DNA from: Acidobacteriota bacterium
GTDB taxonomy: Bacteria > Acidobacteriota > Terriglobia > UBA7540
Assembly: GCA_021789565.1 (NCBI GenBank)
Contig: JAJYJL010000517.1
Span: forward strand, 1 to 6,348
DNA: 6,348 bases
Direction: 5' to 3'
Made by a program: the position numbers and the translations under genes. Shown here piece by piece: positions 1 to 6,333 of this stretch (positions within the stretch are counted from its first letter, which is position 1; each line of letters begins with the position of its first letter). The notes under the pieces are model-generated. The model was not told the DNA's origin and searched no databases. It worked only from the letters and a program-made list of their open reading frames with translations.

Positions 1-144
1 GGGGACCGCGGCTATCGTAAACCTTTCGTTGTTCCGGAAAACGTGTAGCCAGGCTAAAGATTTCGCCGCTCCAGAACGTGGACGCCGCATTGCCGCTGGC
101 AGGGGTTGAAACAGAACAGGCAGTGCGGCGCAGCCCTATTCACC

Positions 145-154
145 GAGGGAAGGA
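145..154 (+). promoter_or_regulatory. Ribosome binding site deciding the start at 157
   Basis: A purine-rich stretch, GAGGGAAGGA, sits directly before ATG 157. Its GAGG part lies 8 nt upstream of the start. The in-frame TTG at 106 would add 17 residues but has no comparable purine tract at the right distance, so ATG 157 is preferred. No convincing -35/-10 pair was found in the 156 bases upstream. Confidence 0.7.
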
Positions 155-156
155 CG

Positions 157-1629
157 ATGTCCCGCTCCGAGAAGCCGGGTGTCTCTGCAGACAGCAGCGC
201 ACCCAAGTCCGGTGGGGTCCACCGCCGGGATGTCTTAAAAATGACGGGCGCGGTGATTACCCTGGCAGCCATGCACCGCTCTTCCGCGCAGCCCGCTTCA
301 GCAGGAAAGAAGAAGGTGATTGTAGCCGGTGGCGGCATCGCCGGGCTGTGCTGCGGGTATGAACTGGTACGTCGCGGGCACGACGTCACCGTTCTTGAGG
401 CGGCGGGCCACCCCGGCGGCCACGTACGCAGCATTCATGACCCGTTTCCCGACGGACTATACGCTGACGTCGGCGCTGAGCACTTCTATCACCCGGGGTA
501 TAACCTCTACTGGCCGTACCTTGAGGAATTCAACCTCCCCATTGTTCCTTATCACCGGCGCGACAACGTGATGCGCCGGATCGACGACAAGTGGTACACG
601 GAAAAAGATCTCCAGAGCCGGAGTGTGCTGGGAAACCTCGGATTCCGGCAGCGCGAGGCAAGTTATCTGGCCCGGAACCCCTGGTGGAACATTCCGCTGA
701 TCTACCTGCAAAAATACGTGGACCGCGTCCGCGAAGAACACACGCCGTTCGGCTGGGGGATGGACGATCTTGACCACATCTCCGTCAGTGATCTGCTGAA
801 GCGCGAAGGGGCCTCGCCGGCCGTAGTCCGCTTCGGAGGCGCAGAGGGCTCGGCGCTCGAATGGATATGGAACGCCGCCATCAAGCAGTTGCGCGGCACG
901 CCGCTGCTCACGCGAAAACTGTTTCGGATCAAGGGCGGCAATCAACACATGACCAATGCCTTTGCGGCAAGGCTCGGCGAGCGGGTCCATCTGGGTGCGC
1001 CCGTCACCCGAATCGAACACGGCAACACCGGCGTTACGGTCCACTACAAGGAATTCGGTAAATCGCAGAAGATGGAGTGCGACTACCTGGCGTGCTGCAT
1101 GTCGGCCGTCATGCTTCGGCTGATTCCAGTGGAACCGGCCTGGCCGGAAGTCAAGAATTTTGTGCTCAACAATATGCCCTATTACACCCAAGCCCGTATT
1201 ATTTTCCAGTCAAGGACGGCATTCTGGGAAAAGGATGGTTTAAGCCCGAATATGGAGTTCGGAACGCCAGGGATCAATGAGGTCTGGCGAATCGCTGACG
1301 AGGTTAACACACAGCGGGCCGTCCTGATGGGAACTGCTCCAGCCAGCACAACGCTGCAGCGCACTCTGGACAACTTCCGAAAATATTATCCCGGCAAGTC
1401 TGAAGATATCGAGCAGACAATAGTTTTGAACTGGGCCACGGACCCGTGGGCCATGGCCTGTGAGCGAGTTCTCTACCCGCCAGGCCAGCTCGCCAGAATG
1501 TGGCCCGAGGTCACGAGCCCTGTCGGCCGCATCCATTTCGCAGGCGCGTACGCCGCCAACGTCAACTGGGGGCAGGAAGCTGCCGTGGAGTCAGCTCATC
1601 GCGCAGCCGAAGCCATCGACCAGGCCTGA
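157..1629 (+). CDS. Tat-exported FAD-dependent amine oxidase-like protein
   Basis: Predicted flavoenzyme of 490 residues, from ATG 157 to a TGA stop. The N-terminus carries a twin-arginine signal: HRRDVLKMTG at residues 22-31, a hydrophobic stretch to about 39, and a possible cleavage site after ASA (47-49). This suggests export of the folded, FAD-loaded protein to the periplasm. The Rossmann dinucleotide-binding motif follows at 54-70, with GxGxxG at G58, G60 and G63 and an acidic E81 ending the second strand. A GG motif (87-88), DVGAEHF (104-110), RIKGGNQHM (257-265) and the C-terminal FAD segment GRIHFAGAYAAN (457-468) through 487 match the general layout of the flavin amine oxidase superfamily (monoamine, polyamine and L-amino-acid oxidases, protoporphyrinogen oxidase). 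Several usual residues differ: the arginine after GG is H89, and the glutamate of the C-terminal aGE motif is absent. By family chemistry it would oxidise an amine or a C-C/C-N bond using FAD; the substrate cannot be told from sequence. It is monocistronic here and convergent with galT. Confidence 0.85.
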   Translation: MSRSEKPGVSADSSAPKSGGVHRRDVLKMTGAVITLAAMHRSSAQPASAGKKKVIVAGGGIAGLCCGYELVRRGHDVTVLEAAGHPGGHVRSIHDPFPDGLYADVGAEHFYHPGYNLYWPYLEEFNLPIVPYHRRDNVMRRIDDKWYTEKDLQSRSVLGNLGFRQREASYLARNPWWNIPLIYLQKYVDRVREEHTPFGWGMDDLDHISVSDLLKREGASPAVVRFGGAEGSALEWIWNAAIKQLRGTPLLTRKLFRIKGGNQHMTNAFAARLGERVHLGAPVTRIEHGNTGVTVHYKEFGKSQKMECDYLACCMSAVMLRLIPVEPAWPEVKNFVLNNMPYYTQARIIFQSRTAFWEKDGLSPNMEFGTPGINEVWRIADEVNTQRAVLMGTAPASTTLQRTLDNFRKYYPGKSEDIEQTIVLNWATDPWAMACERVLYPPGQLARMWPEVTSPVGRIHFAGAYAANVNWGQEAAVESAHRAAEAIDQA

Positions 1630-1660
1630 AGTAAAATAGAGACCTGTAAAATGCCGCGCC

Positions 1661-1674
1661 GAAGGCAAGCCTTC
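1661..1674. terminator. Small hairpin in the convergent gap, possible weak terminator
   Basis: GAAGGC and GCCTTC form a 6-bp inverted repeat separated by AA; in RNA this would be about a 5-bp stem with a CAAG or CTTG tetraloop. It overlaps the galT stop codon at 1673-1675 and lies in the only gap between two convergent genes, where a terminator is expected. There is no adjacent U-run: on the minus strand the nearest T-rich stretch, ATTTTA, comes about 9 nt after the stem, and on the plus strand there is none. A second 7-bp pairing, CCTGAAG (1625-1631) with CTTCAGG (1671-1677), spans the whole gap. The call is tentative. Confidence 0.3.
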
Positions 1675-2686
1675 AGGACTCAACAGGCACTGCAGCGTCA
1701 CGAAGGAACTTCGCCGACTCCTCGGGCGGGGTGGGGTTAATGTGGAACCCCGTGCCCCACTCAAACCCGGCAATCTTGGTGAGCTTGGGCATGATTTCCA
1801 GATGCCAATGGTAGTGCTCGTTGGGGCTCTCTGGGATCGGCGAAGTGTGGATAATATAGTTGTAAGCTGGAAAGTCCAGGACCTTGTCCAAACGCGTCAA
1901 CATGTCCTTCAGCATCACAGCCAACTGCTCGAATTCCTGCCTCTGTGAATCCTCAAAAGTCGACTGGTGTACGCGGGGCATAATCCAGATTTCAAACGGG
2001 AAGCGTGGGGCGAAAGGCGCAATGGCAATAAACGCCGGCGTATCAGCGATCACCCGGACGCCGCTTTCCAATTCCTGCCGGATGATGTCACAGAAGATAC
2101 AGCGCTCCTTGAACCTGAAGTAATCCTTCGCGCCATCGGTCTCCTCCCGCACCTGCTTGGGGACAACCGGCAGGGCGATCAATTGCGAGTGGGTATGTTC
2201 CAGCGAAGCTCCAGCGGCTTCGCCGTGGTTCTTGAAAATCATGATGTACTTGAACCTGCGGTCCTTTTTGAGGTCCAGGATCCGGTCACGATAAGCCCAC
2301 AGGACGTCCTCAATCTGGCGGGGTGAAAGCATGGCCAGGGTCTTTTGGTGGTCAGGGGTTTCAATGATGACCTCATGAGCGCCGATGCCGCTCATCTTGT
2401 CATAAAGGCCTTCACCCTGGCGGTTCAAAGAGCCCTCAATGCCAAGCGCCGGAAACTTGTTGGCCACCACCCGCAAAGACCAACCAGGCGAATTGCGCAG
2501 GCTCCCGTCGCTGCGGTAGGCAATGATTTCCGGAGGAGTTTTCGCCTCATTCCCGTAACAGAACGGGCAGAAACCCGAACCACGAATCTCGACTTTGTCC
2601 CGAACAAAATCGGAAGGCCTTTTGGCGCGTTCCGTGGCAATAATCACCCAGCGGCCGGTGATAGGATCTTTCCTGAGCTCAGGCAA
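1673..2686 (-). CDS. galT: Galactose-1-phosphate uridylyltransferase (GalT)
   Basis: This cytoplasmic Leloir-pathway enzyme exchanges UMP between UDP-glucose and galactose-1-phosphate through a uridylylated histidine. The 337-residue protein opens with MPELRKDPITGRWVIIA, typical of GalT. CPFC (C40, C43) and the histidine of GAHEVIIE (H104) fit the family zinc-site ligands. The active-site signature is HTHSQ at 164-168, in which H166 would be the nucleophile; the classical E. coli motif is HPHGQ. A second CxxC, CIFC (C196, C199), opens the C-terminal half, and the histidine-rich NEHYHWHLEIMP at 289-300 matches the conserved C-terminal motif. Length is normal and no damage is seen. The start is TTG, chosen because AAGGAG lies 8 nt upstream. 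It follows yraN by 53 nt, probably on the same transcript. No galK, galE or galM is visible in the window, so its pathway partners must lie elsewhere. Confidence 0.95.
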   Translation of the reverse strand: MPELRKDPITGRWVIIATERAKRPSDFVRDKVEIRGSGFCPFCYGNEAKTPPEIIAYRSDGSLRNSPGWSLRVVANKFPALGIEGSLNRQGEGLYDKMSGIGAHEVIIETPDHQKTLAMLSPRQIEDVLWAYRDRILDLKKDRRFKYIMIFKNHGEAAGASLEHTHSQLIALPVVPKQVREETDGAKDYFRFKERCIFCDIIRQELESGVRVIADTPAFIAIAPFAPRFPFEIWIMPRVHQSTFEDSQRQEFEQLAVMLKDMLTRLDKVLDFPAYNYIIHTSPIPESPNEHYHWHLEIMPKLTKIAGFEWGTGFHINPTPPEESAKFLRDAAVPVES

Positions 2687-2694
2687 GATTATTA

Positions 2695-2700
2695 CTCCTT
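2695..2700 (-). promoter_or_regulatory. Ribosome binding site for the TTG start of galT
   Basis: On the minus strand the sequence reads AAGGAG, then 8 nt (TAATAATC), then TTG. This near-ideal Shine-Dalgarno makes the non-ATG start at 2686 credible; the next residues PELRKDP match the usual GalT N-terminus. Confidence 0.75.
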
Positions 2701-2710
2701 AATGTTACAA

Positions 2711-2730
2711 GTTTCCCCGCGGGAATAAAC
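2711..2730. other. GC palindrome in the yraN-galT gap
   Basis: The core CCCGCGGG (2716-2723) is perfectly symmetric and is flanked by GTTT (2711-2714) and AAAC (2727-2730), giving an imperfect 20-bp dyad. Read as RNA from the minus strand it can fold as TTCCC-GCG-GGGAA, 5 bp with a 3-nt loop. There is no U-run after it, so it is not a standard terminator. It may be a weak processing or attenuation hairpin ahead of galT, or chance. Confidence 0.25.
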
Positions 2731-2739
2731 ACGGCGTCG

Positions 2740-3216
2740 CTATTCCTTGAAGGCGTCCTTGATCACCCGCACATGGTAGCCTCTTGCAGGGTCCCACAAG
2801 ACGCTTGCGATATCAAACCGGTATGCAGCCGGTTGCCGCTTCAGCCGCCGCATATATTCCCAGGCGCTTTTAAAAATCCGCTTCTGCTGGTCATAACTGA
2901 CTGCCATCTCAGGAGGTCCGGCCGCTTCGCCCGTCCGAGTCTTTACTTCAACAAACGCCAGCACAGGGCCATCCCAGCCAACCATGTCCAGCTCGCCCCG
3001 CCGGCCATGCGGCCTTCGGTTCCGGGCAACAATGGCATACCCCGCCTGGCGGAGGTACCAATAAGCCAGCGTCTCACCCCGCGCGCCCACTTTCAAGTGC
3101 CGAGTCTTCGCATCGGCTGGCGCATCCTCGCCACGCCGTCCAACCCTGGCTACACCAGCGCGCCGTCTCTCTTTCCAGACCAACGCGCGATAGACCAGAT
3201 GAGCTGCCCAGTCCAA
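2740..3216 (-). CDS. yraN: YraN/UPF0102 family protein, nuclease-like fold
   Basis: A 158-residue member of the YraN (UPF0102) family, widespread and poorly characterised; the family has a restriction-endonuclease-like (PD-(D/E)xK) core. Visible family motifs are GARGETLA (44-51, E48), NRR (66-68), GELDMV (74-79, E75 and D77), FVEVKTRT (88-95, E90 and K92), QQKR (110-113) and RFDIASV (133-139). The E48, D77, E90-x-K92 set is the expected metal-binding constellation, so the putative active site looks intact. Typical members are about 120 residues; this one has an extra N-terminal segment of about 40 residues, rich in Arg, beginning MDWAAHLVYRALVW. The start is TTG 3216, 12 nt after the aminotransferase stop, with AAGG (3227-3230) overlapping that stop. 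A shorter start at TTG (residue 41) or GTG (residue 43) cannot be excluded, but has no better ribosome binding site. Tight spacing suggests co-transcription with the aminotransferase. The cellular role is not established. Confidence 0.9.
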   Translation of the reverse strand: MDWAAHLVYRALVWKERRRAGVARVGRRGEDAPADAKTRHLKVGARGETLAYWYLRQAGYAIVARNRRPHGRRGELDMVGWDGPVLAFVEVKTRTGEAAGPPEMAVSYDQQKRIFKSAWEYMRRLKRQPAAYRFDIASVLWDPARGYHVRVIKDAFKE

Positions 3217-3228
3217 TGCTTCTCAACC

Positions 3229-4557
3229 TTATTTCGATGATTCTTCAATCGCCCGTTCCAGAACTTCCAGCGCAAAATCAGCCTGGTATTGTTCCACAAG
3301 CAGAGGGGGCATCAGACGGACAGTGCTTTCACCGCAACCCAGCACAAGCAATCCCAGCTCAAAGGCGCGCTGGAGCACCCGCTTGCGCATCTGCGGATGA
3401 GGCTCACGGCTGGCCTGGTCCTTCACCAGCTCGATGCCGATCATCAGTCCCCTGCCCCTGACGTTGCCAACCTGAGGAAGCTTTGCAGGCCAGCCCTGAA
3501 GACGTTCCAAGATGTACTTGCCCATCCTGTCCGCATTTGCGATGTACTTCTCTTCCAGCAGGCGAATCGTTTCAAGCGCCGCTGCGCACGCCACCGGGTT
3601 TCCGCCAAAGGTGGAGGCGTGAGCTCCCGGCGGCCAATTCATGATGTCGGCCCGCGCAACCGTCAGGCCCAGCGGCATTCCGGATGCAATGCCCTTCGCG
3701 GTCACCAGGATGTCCGGCACAACCCCGGAGTGTTCGCAGGCCCACATGCGGCCCGTGCGTCCCATGCCGGTCTGGATTTCATCGGCGATCAGCAGGATGC
3801 CGTGCTGTTCCGTCAGCTTGCGAAGCTCGGGCAGAAAGCCATCCGGCGGCACAATGTAGCCACCTTCACCCTGGATGGGTTCGACAACCACCGCGGCAAC
3901 TTCTTCCGGAGGAGCCGTCGTCTTGAAAAGCTTCTTGATGGCCTCCACGCCGCTGCAATCGCACTCACCTGCCGGATGCCTGTTAATGCACCGGTAGGGG
4001 TTGGGATAGGGAACGTGGCTGACGCCGGGAAGCAGCGGACCAAAGCCGTTCCGCTGCACGGCCTTGCTGGCTGTCAGCGAGAGGGAGCCAAACGTGCGCC
4101 CGTGGAAGCACCCCAGGAAGGCAATAAAACGATGCCGCCGGGTGTGATACCGGGCCAGCTTCATGGCAGCCTCAATGCCCTCCGTGCCGGAGTTGGCAAA
4201 GTGAACACGCTTGGGAAAATCTCCCGGCGTAATCGCCGTGATTTTTTCGGCTACTTCGGTGAGCAGGGGATAATAAAAATCCGTTCCCGACATGTGGATC
4301 AGGGTGGCGGCCTGTTGCTGGATGGCCCGGACAACGTCCGGATGGCAGTGGCCGGTGGATACCGAGGCAATGCCCGCGCTGAAATCCAGAAAGATATTGC
4401 CGTCCACGTCCTCCACCATCATGCCGCTGCCGCGTTTTGCCACCATGGGATAATCACGGCCATACGAGGGCGAAACCAGACGATGGTCCAGGTCCAGGAT
4501 CTTCTTCGCCTCCGGCCCGGGCAGGGGCGTTTTAATTTCTGGCAAACCGTTATTCAT
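3229..4557 (-). CDS. Class-III PLP-dependent aminotransferase (acetylornithine/GABA type)
   Basis: A 442-residue fold-type I, class-III aminotransferase. It should move an amino group, usually an omega-amino group, from a substrate such as 4-aminobutyrate, ornithine or acetylornithine to a 2-oxo acid, using pyridoxal phosphate in the cytoplasm. Motifs present are DVDGNIFLDF (50-59), GHCHP (69-73), SGTE (123-126, phosphate binding), FHGRT (151-155), EPIQGEGG (226-233), the ADEIQTGMGRTG segment (258-269; D259 binds the PLP ring nitrogen, Q262 nearby), catalytic Lys K288 in TAKGIASG, the STFGGNP loop (315-321) and R414 for the substrate carboxylate. All key residues are intact. The N-terminus (TPLPGPEAKKIL) and the PYPNPYRC region resemble the archaeal and bacterial GABA-aminotransferase/broad-specificity amino-acid racemase branch more than ArgD. 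Substrate and even transaminase versus racemase activity cannot be fixed from sequence, so no symbol is given. A cysteine trio, C190, C199 and C201, lies in a small insert. ATG 4557 has AAGGA 6 nt upstream (4564-4568). It follows cysS by 109 nt and precedes yraN by 12 nt. Confidence 0.92.
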   Translation of the reverse strand: MNNGLPEIKTPLPGPEAKKILDLDHRLVSPSYGRDYPMVAKRGSGMMVEDVDGNIFLDFSAGIASVSTGHCHPDVVRAIQQQAATLIHMSGTDFYYPLLTEVAEKITAITPGDFPKRVHFANSGTEGIEAAMKLARYHTRRHRFIAFLGCFHGRTFGSLSLTASKAVQRNGFGPLLPGVSHVPYPNPYRCINRHPAGECDCSGVEAIKKLFKTTAPPEEVAAVVVEPIQGEGGYIVPPDGFLPELRKLTEQHGILLIADEIQTGMGRTGRMWACEHSGVVPDILVTAKGIASGMPLGLTVARADIMNWPPGAHASTFGGNPVACAAALETIRLLEEKYIANADRMGKYILERLQGWPAKLPQVGNVRGRGLMIGIELVKDQASREPHPQMRKRVLQRAFELGLLVLGCGESTVRLMPPLLVEQYQADFALEVLERAIEESSK

Positions 4558-4585
4558 AAAGTTTCCTTGGCAGCATCCTCAAGGT

Positions 4586-4603
4586 CCATGCAATTCTGCA
4601 TGG
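4586..4603. repeat. 7-bp inverted repeat in the aminotransferase leader
   Basis: CCATGCA (4586-4592) and TGCATGG (4597-4603) are exact inverted copies with a 4-nt spacer, ATTC. The dyad lies about 30 bp upstream of the aminotransferase start in the 109-bp gap after cysS. It could be a regulator site or a leader hairpin. It is not a terminator for cysS, since no T-run follows on the minus strand. No clear promoter was recognised in the same gap. Confidence 0.35.
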
Positions 4604-4666
4604 CGCAGAAGAAGGAGATGACTTCACAAGACAAAAACTGAGTTCAGGAGCAGAAGGGATTGCCCG

Positions 4667-6160
4667 TCACTTTCGCTTCCAGCGGGTGCCCGCTTTGGTG
4701 TCTTCCACCAGCACTCCGCCGCTCTCCAGCTCAACACGAATTTCGTCCGCACGCGCAAAATTCCTCTGGCGGCGCGCCTGTTCCCGTTCTGAAAGGAGCT
4801 TTTCGATTTCCTGATCACCCAGGGTTTCGACAAGCGCTTCCCCCTGTTTCCCGTCCCCGGCGGAGGCTTGTTCCGACGTAAGCTCCTGTTCGCTTTTCAA
4901 CAATCCGAACTGCCGTAATCTGGCCTGATCGTTGTCCTCAAGCACCGCGAAGATGCGGTCCCATCGCGCCAGGGTGTCCAGGAAGGCTGCGCGGTTTCCA
5001 TCCAGGAAACTGCCCTGGTCCATGGCCGTGTTGCCTTCGCGAACCATGTCAAAGATGGCGGCCAGCGCCTCAGCAGTGTTCAGATTGTTAGCCAGCGCTT
5101 CTTCAAACTTCCGGCGCGCTGCGCCGGCGGCCTCTTCAAGCTCTGTACTCTTCCCTGCGGGAAACTCCTCCTTCGTCAGGCGAAAGTGGAAATTCCTCAG
5201 GCGCTCCACCGACTGCTTCGCCTGGTGCAGTCCGTCGAAAGTAAAGTTCAAAAGGCTTCGATAAGGGACCGAGGCCAGCAGGTAACGAATCGCCGTGGGC
5301 CGGTAACCTTTGGCGATCAGGTCACGCAGCGTATACACATTGCCCAGCGACTTGGACATCTTCTCACCGTTCACCACCAGGTGCTCACCATGCAGCCAGT
5401 AGCGCACAAAGGGCTTGCCCGTAGCCGCCTCGCTCTGGGCAATTTCATTTTCGTGATGGGGAAAAACCAGATCGACTCCGCCGGAATGGATATCAAACGT
5501 CTCGCCCAGATACTTCATGGACATCACCGAGCACTCGATGTGCCAGCCGGGCCGTCCCGGCCCCAGCGGAGTGTCCCAGTGGGGTTCGCCCTCCTTCGCG
5601 GCCTTCCACAGAACAAAGTCACGGACATTGGCCTTGTCGTATTCATCCGAGTCCACCCGCGCCCCGGCGCGCATCCCCGAAAGGTCAATTCTGGAAAGTT
5701 TCCCGTAATCCGAAAACTTTTCCACCCGAAAGTAGTACGAGCCGTCGCTCCTGTAGGCGTAACCTTTCTCTTCCAAGGTCTGGATCAGCTTCACCATGTC
5801 GTCGATGTGGTCCGTGGCCCGGACCACAAACTCCGGCTTTTCCAGGTTCAGCAATTGCCGGTCGACATCAAAGGCCTCGATAAAACGGTCGGTGTAGTCC
5901 CTCAGGCTCAGACCGGCGGCATGGGCGTTGCGGATGGTCTTGTCATCAACATCCGTCAGGTTCATCACCTGAGTGACTTCATAACCCTGATATTGGAGGA
6001 AGCGCCTCAGGATATCCTGGAAAACAAAGGTGCGGTAGTTGCCGATGTGGGCGTATCCGTAAACCGTCAGGCCGCAGGTGTAAAGGCGCACCTTATGGTC
6101 TTCCAGGGGCTGGAAGTCTTCCACCCTGCCCCCCAGCGTGTTGTAGAAGCGTAGCGCCAT
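4667..6160 (-). CDS. cysS: Cysteinyl-tRNA synthetase (CysRS)
   Basis: This class-I aminoacyl-tRNA synthetase charges tRNA-Cys with cysteine in the cytoplasm. The 497-residue protein starts MALRFYNTL. The zinc ligands are C29 (YTCG), C210 (WHIEC), H235 and E239 (PHHENE). Each sits one residue beyond the E. coli positions (28, 209, 234, 238), which supports this start. The HIGH-type ATP motif is HIGN (38-41), a common CysRS variant, and KMSKS is at 267-271. NLTDVDDK (67-74) and FDIHSGGVDLVFPHHENE (222-239) are strong family signatures. The C-terminal end, with an ARADEIR helix and VEDTKAGTRW, is complete. The frame stays open upstream to TTG 6262, adding 34 residues, but that extension crosses the promoter at 6194-6222 and resembles no CysRS N-terminus, so ATG 6160 is chosen. 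The Shine-Dalgarno before 6160 is weak. It is the first gene of the four-gene minus-strand run. Confidence 0.96.
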   Translation of the reverse strand: MALRFYNTLGGRVEDFQPLEDHKVRLYTCGLTVYGYAHIGNYRTFVFQDILRRFLQYQGYEVTQVMNLTDVDDKTIRNAHAAGLSLRDYTDRFIEAFDVDRQLLNLEKPEFVVRATDHIDDMVKLIQTLEEKGYAYRSDGSYYFRVEKFSDYGKLSRIDLSGMRAGARVDSDEYDKANVRDFVLWKAAKEGEPHWDTPLGPGRPGWHIECSVMSMKYLGETFDIHSGGVDLVFPHHENEIAQSEAATGKPFVRYWLHGEHLVVNGEKMSKSLGNVYTLRDLIAKGYRPTAIRYLLASVPYRSLLNFTFDGLHQAKQSVERLRNFHFRLTKEEFPAGKSTELEEAAGAARRKFEEALANNLNTAEALAAIFDMVREGNTAMDQGSFLDGNRAAFLDTLARWDRIFAVLEDNDQARLRQFGLLKSEQELTSEQASAGDGKQGEALVETLGDQEIEKLLSEREQARRQRNFARADEIRVELESGGVLVEDTKAGTRWKRK

Positions 6161-6193
6161 CGTATTGATATCACACGGATAGAGGAATCCTTC

Positions 6194-6222
6194 ATTGTAT
6201 CGGCGCACCCCATGCCCGTCAA
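6194..6222 (-). promoter_or_regulatory. Sigma70-type promoter of cysS
   Basis: On the minus strand, -35 TTGACG (6217-6222) is followed by a 17-nt spacer (6200-6216) and -10 TACAAT (6194-6199). Each hexamer matches the consensus at 5 of 6 positions, with optimal spacing. Transcription would begin near 6187, leaving a leader of roughly 26 nt before ATG 6160. The leader contains no T-box or riboswitch-sized structure. Confidence 0.75.
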
Positions 6223-6292
6223 GAATGCACTCCGGCGCGGGTGTGCGACATAGAAGTAACAATTCTCGCGTTCGTGTTTATTGTGGCCCCGG

Positions 6293-6317
6293 TCTTAGTG
6301 TATATGGTACACTAAGA
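6293..6317. promoter_or_regulatory. Operator-like perfect 10-bp palindrome
   Basis: Arms TCTTAGTGTA (6293-6302) and TACACTAAGA (6308-6317) are exact inverted repeats separated by 5 bp (TATGG). The element ends 2 bp before the Shine-Dalgarno of the gene starting at 6334. A weak promoter can be read through it on the plus strand, TTGTGG (6281-6286), 16-nt spacer, TATGGT (6303-6308), so a bound protein would block it. The AGTGTA/TACACT half-sites recall those of YtrA-type GntR repressors, and the GTGT/ACAC spacing is also close to PadR-type sites. These are resemblances only. In the mRNA it could instead form a 10-bp hairpin next to the ribosome binding site. Confidence 0.6.
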
Positions 6318-6319
6318 GT

Positions 6320-6325
6320 AGGAGG
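6320..6325 (+). promoter_or_regulatory. Consensus Shine-Dalgarno for the right-edge gene
   Basis: AGGAGG lies 8 nt upstream of ATG 6334, an ideal core and spacing. This is the main evidence that a real gene starts at the window edge. Confidence 0.75.
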
Positions 6326-6333
6326 CCACCACT

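Noticed and set aside
106..156. TTG start giving a 507-residue flavoenzyme
   Set aside because: It lacks a ribosome binding site at the right distance and would put 17 unhelpful residues before the Tat signal; ATG 157 has a strong site.
1..156. Promoter or end of an upstream gene at the left edge
   Set aside because: No convincing -35/-10 pair and no open frame with recognisable protein features; only the ribosome binding site at 145-154 is supported.
457..1191. 244-residue minus-strand open frame inside the flavoenzyme gene
   Set aside because: It overlaps a well-supported flavoprotein gene and shows no domain features of its own.
1631..1652. Direct repeat GTAAAAT at 1631-1637 and 1646-1652
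   Set aside because: Only 7 bp, AT-rich, two copies in a short gap; compatible with chance.
2690..2739. Possible separate galT promoter with -10 TAACAT
   Set aside because: No acceptable -35 lies 15-19 nt upstream; co-transcription with yraN is simpler.
3289..4641. 450-residue open frame on the plus strand, antisense to the aminotransferase
   Set aside because: It mirrors a gene with a complete set of PLP-enzyme motifs. The translation is rich in Arg, His and Gly without recognisable domains, as expected of an antisense shadow in GC-rich coding DNA.
4625..4665. Possible terminator after cysS (CTGA/TCAG with a T-run on the minus strand)
   Set aside because: The stem is at most 4 bp with a 2-nt loop, too weak to support a terminator call.
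5186..6154. 322-residue open frame on the plus strand, antisense to cysS
   Set aside because: It lies wholly over the conserved CysRS catalytic region, has no family motif, and reads as a codon-bias shadow.
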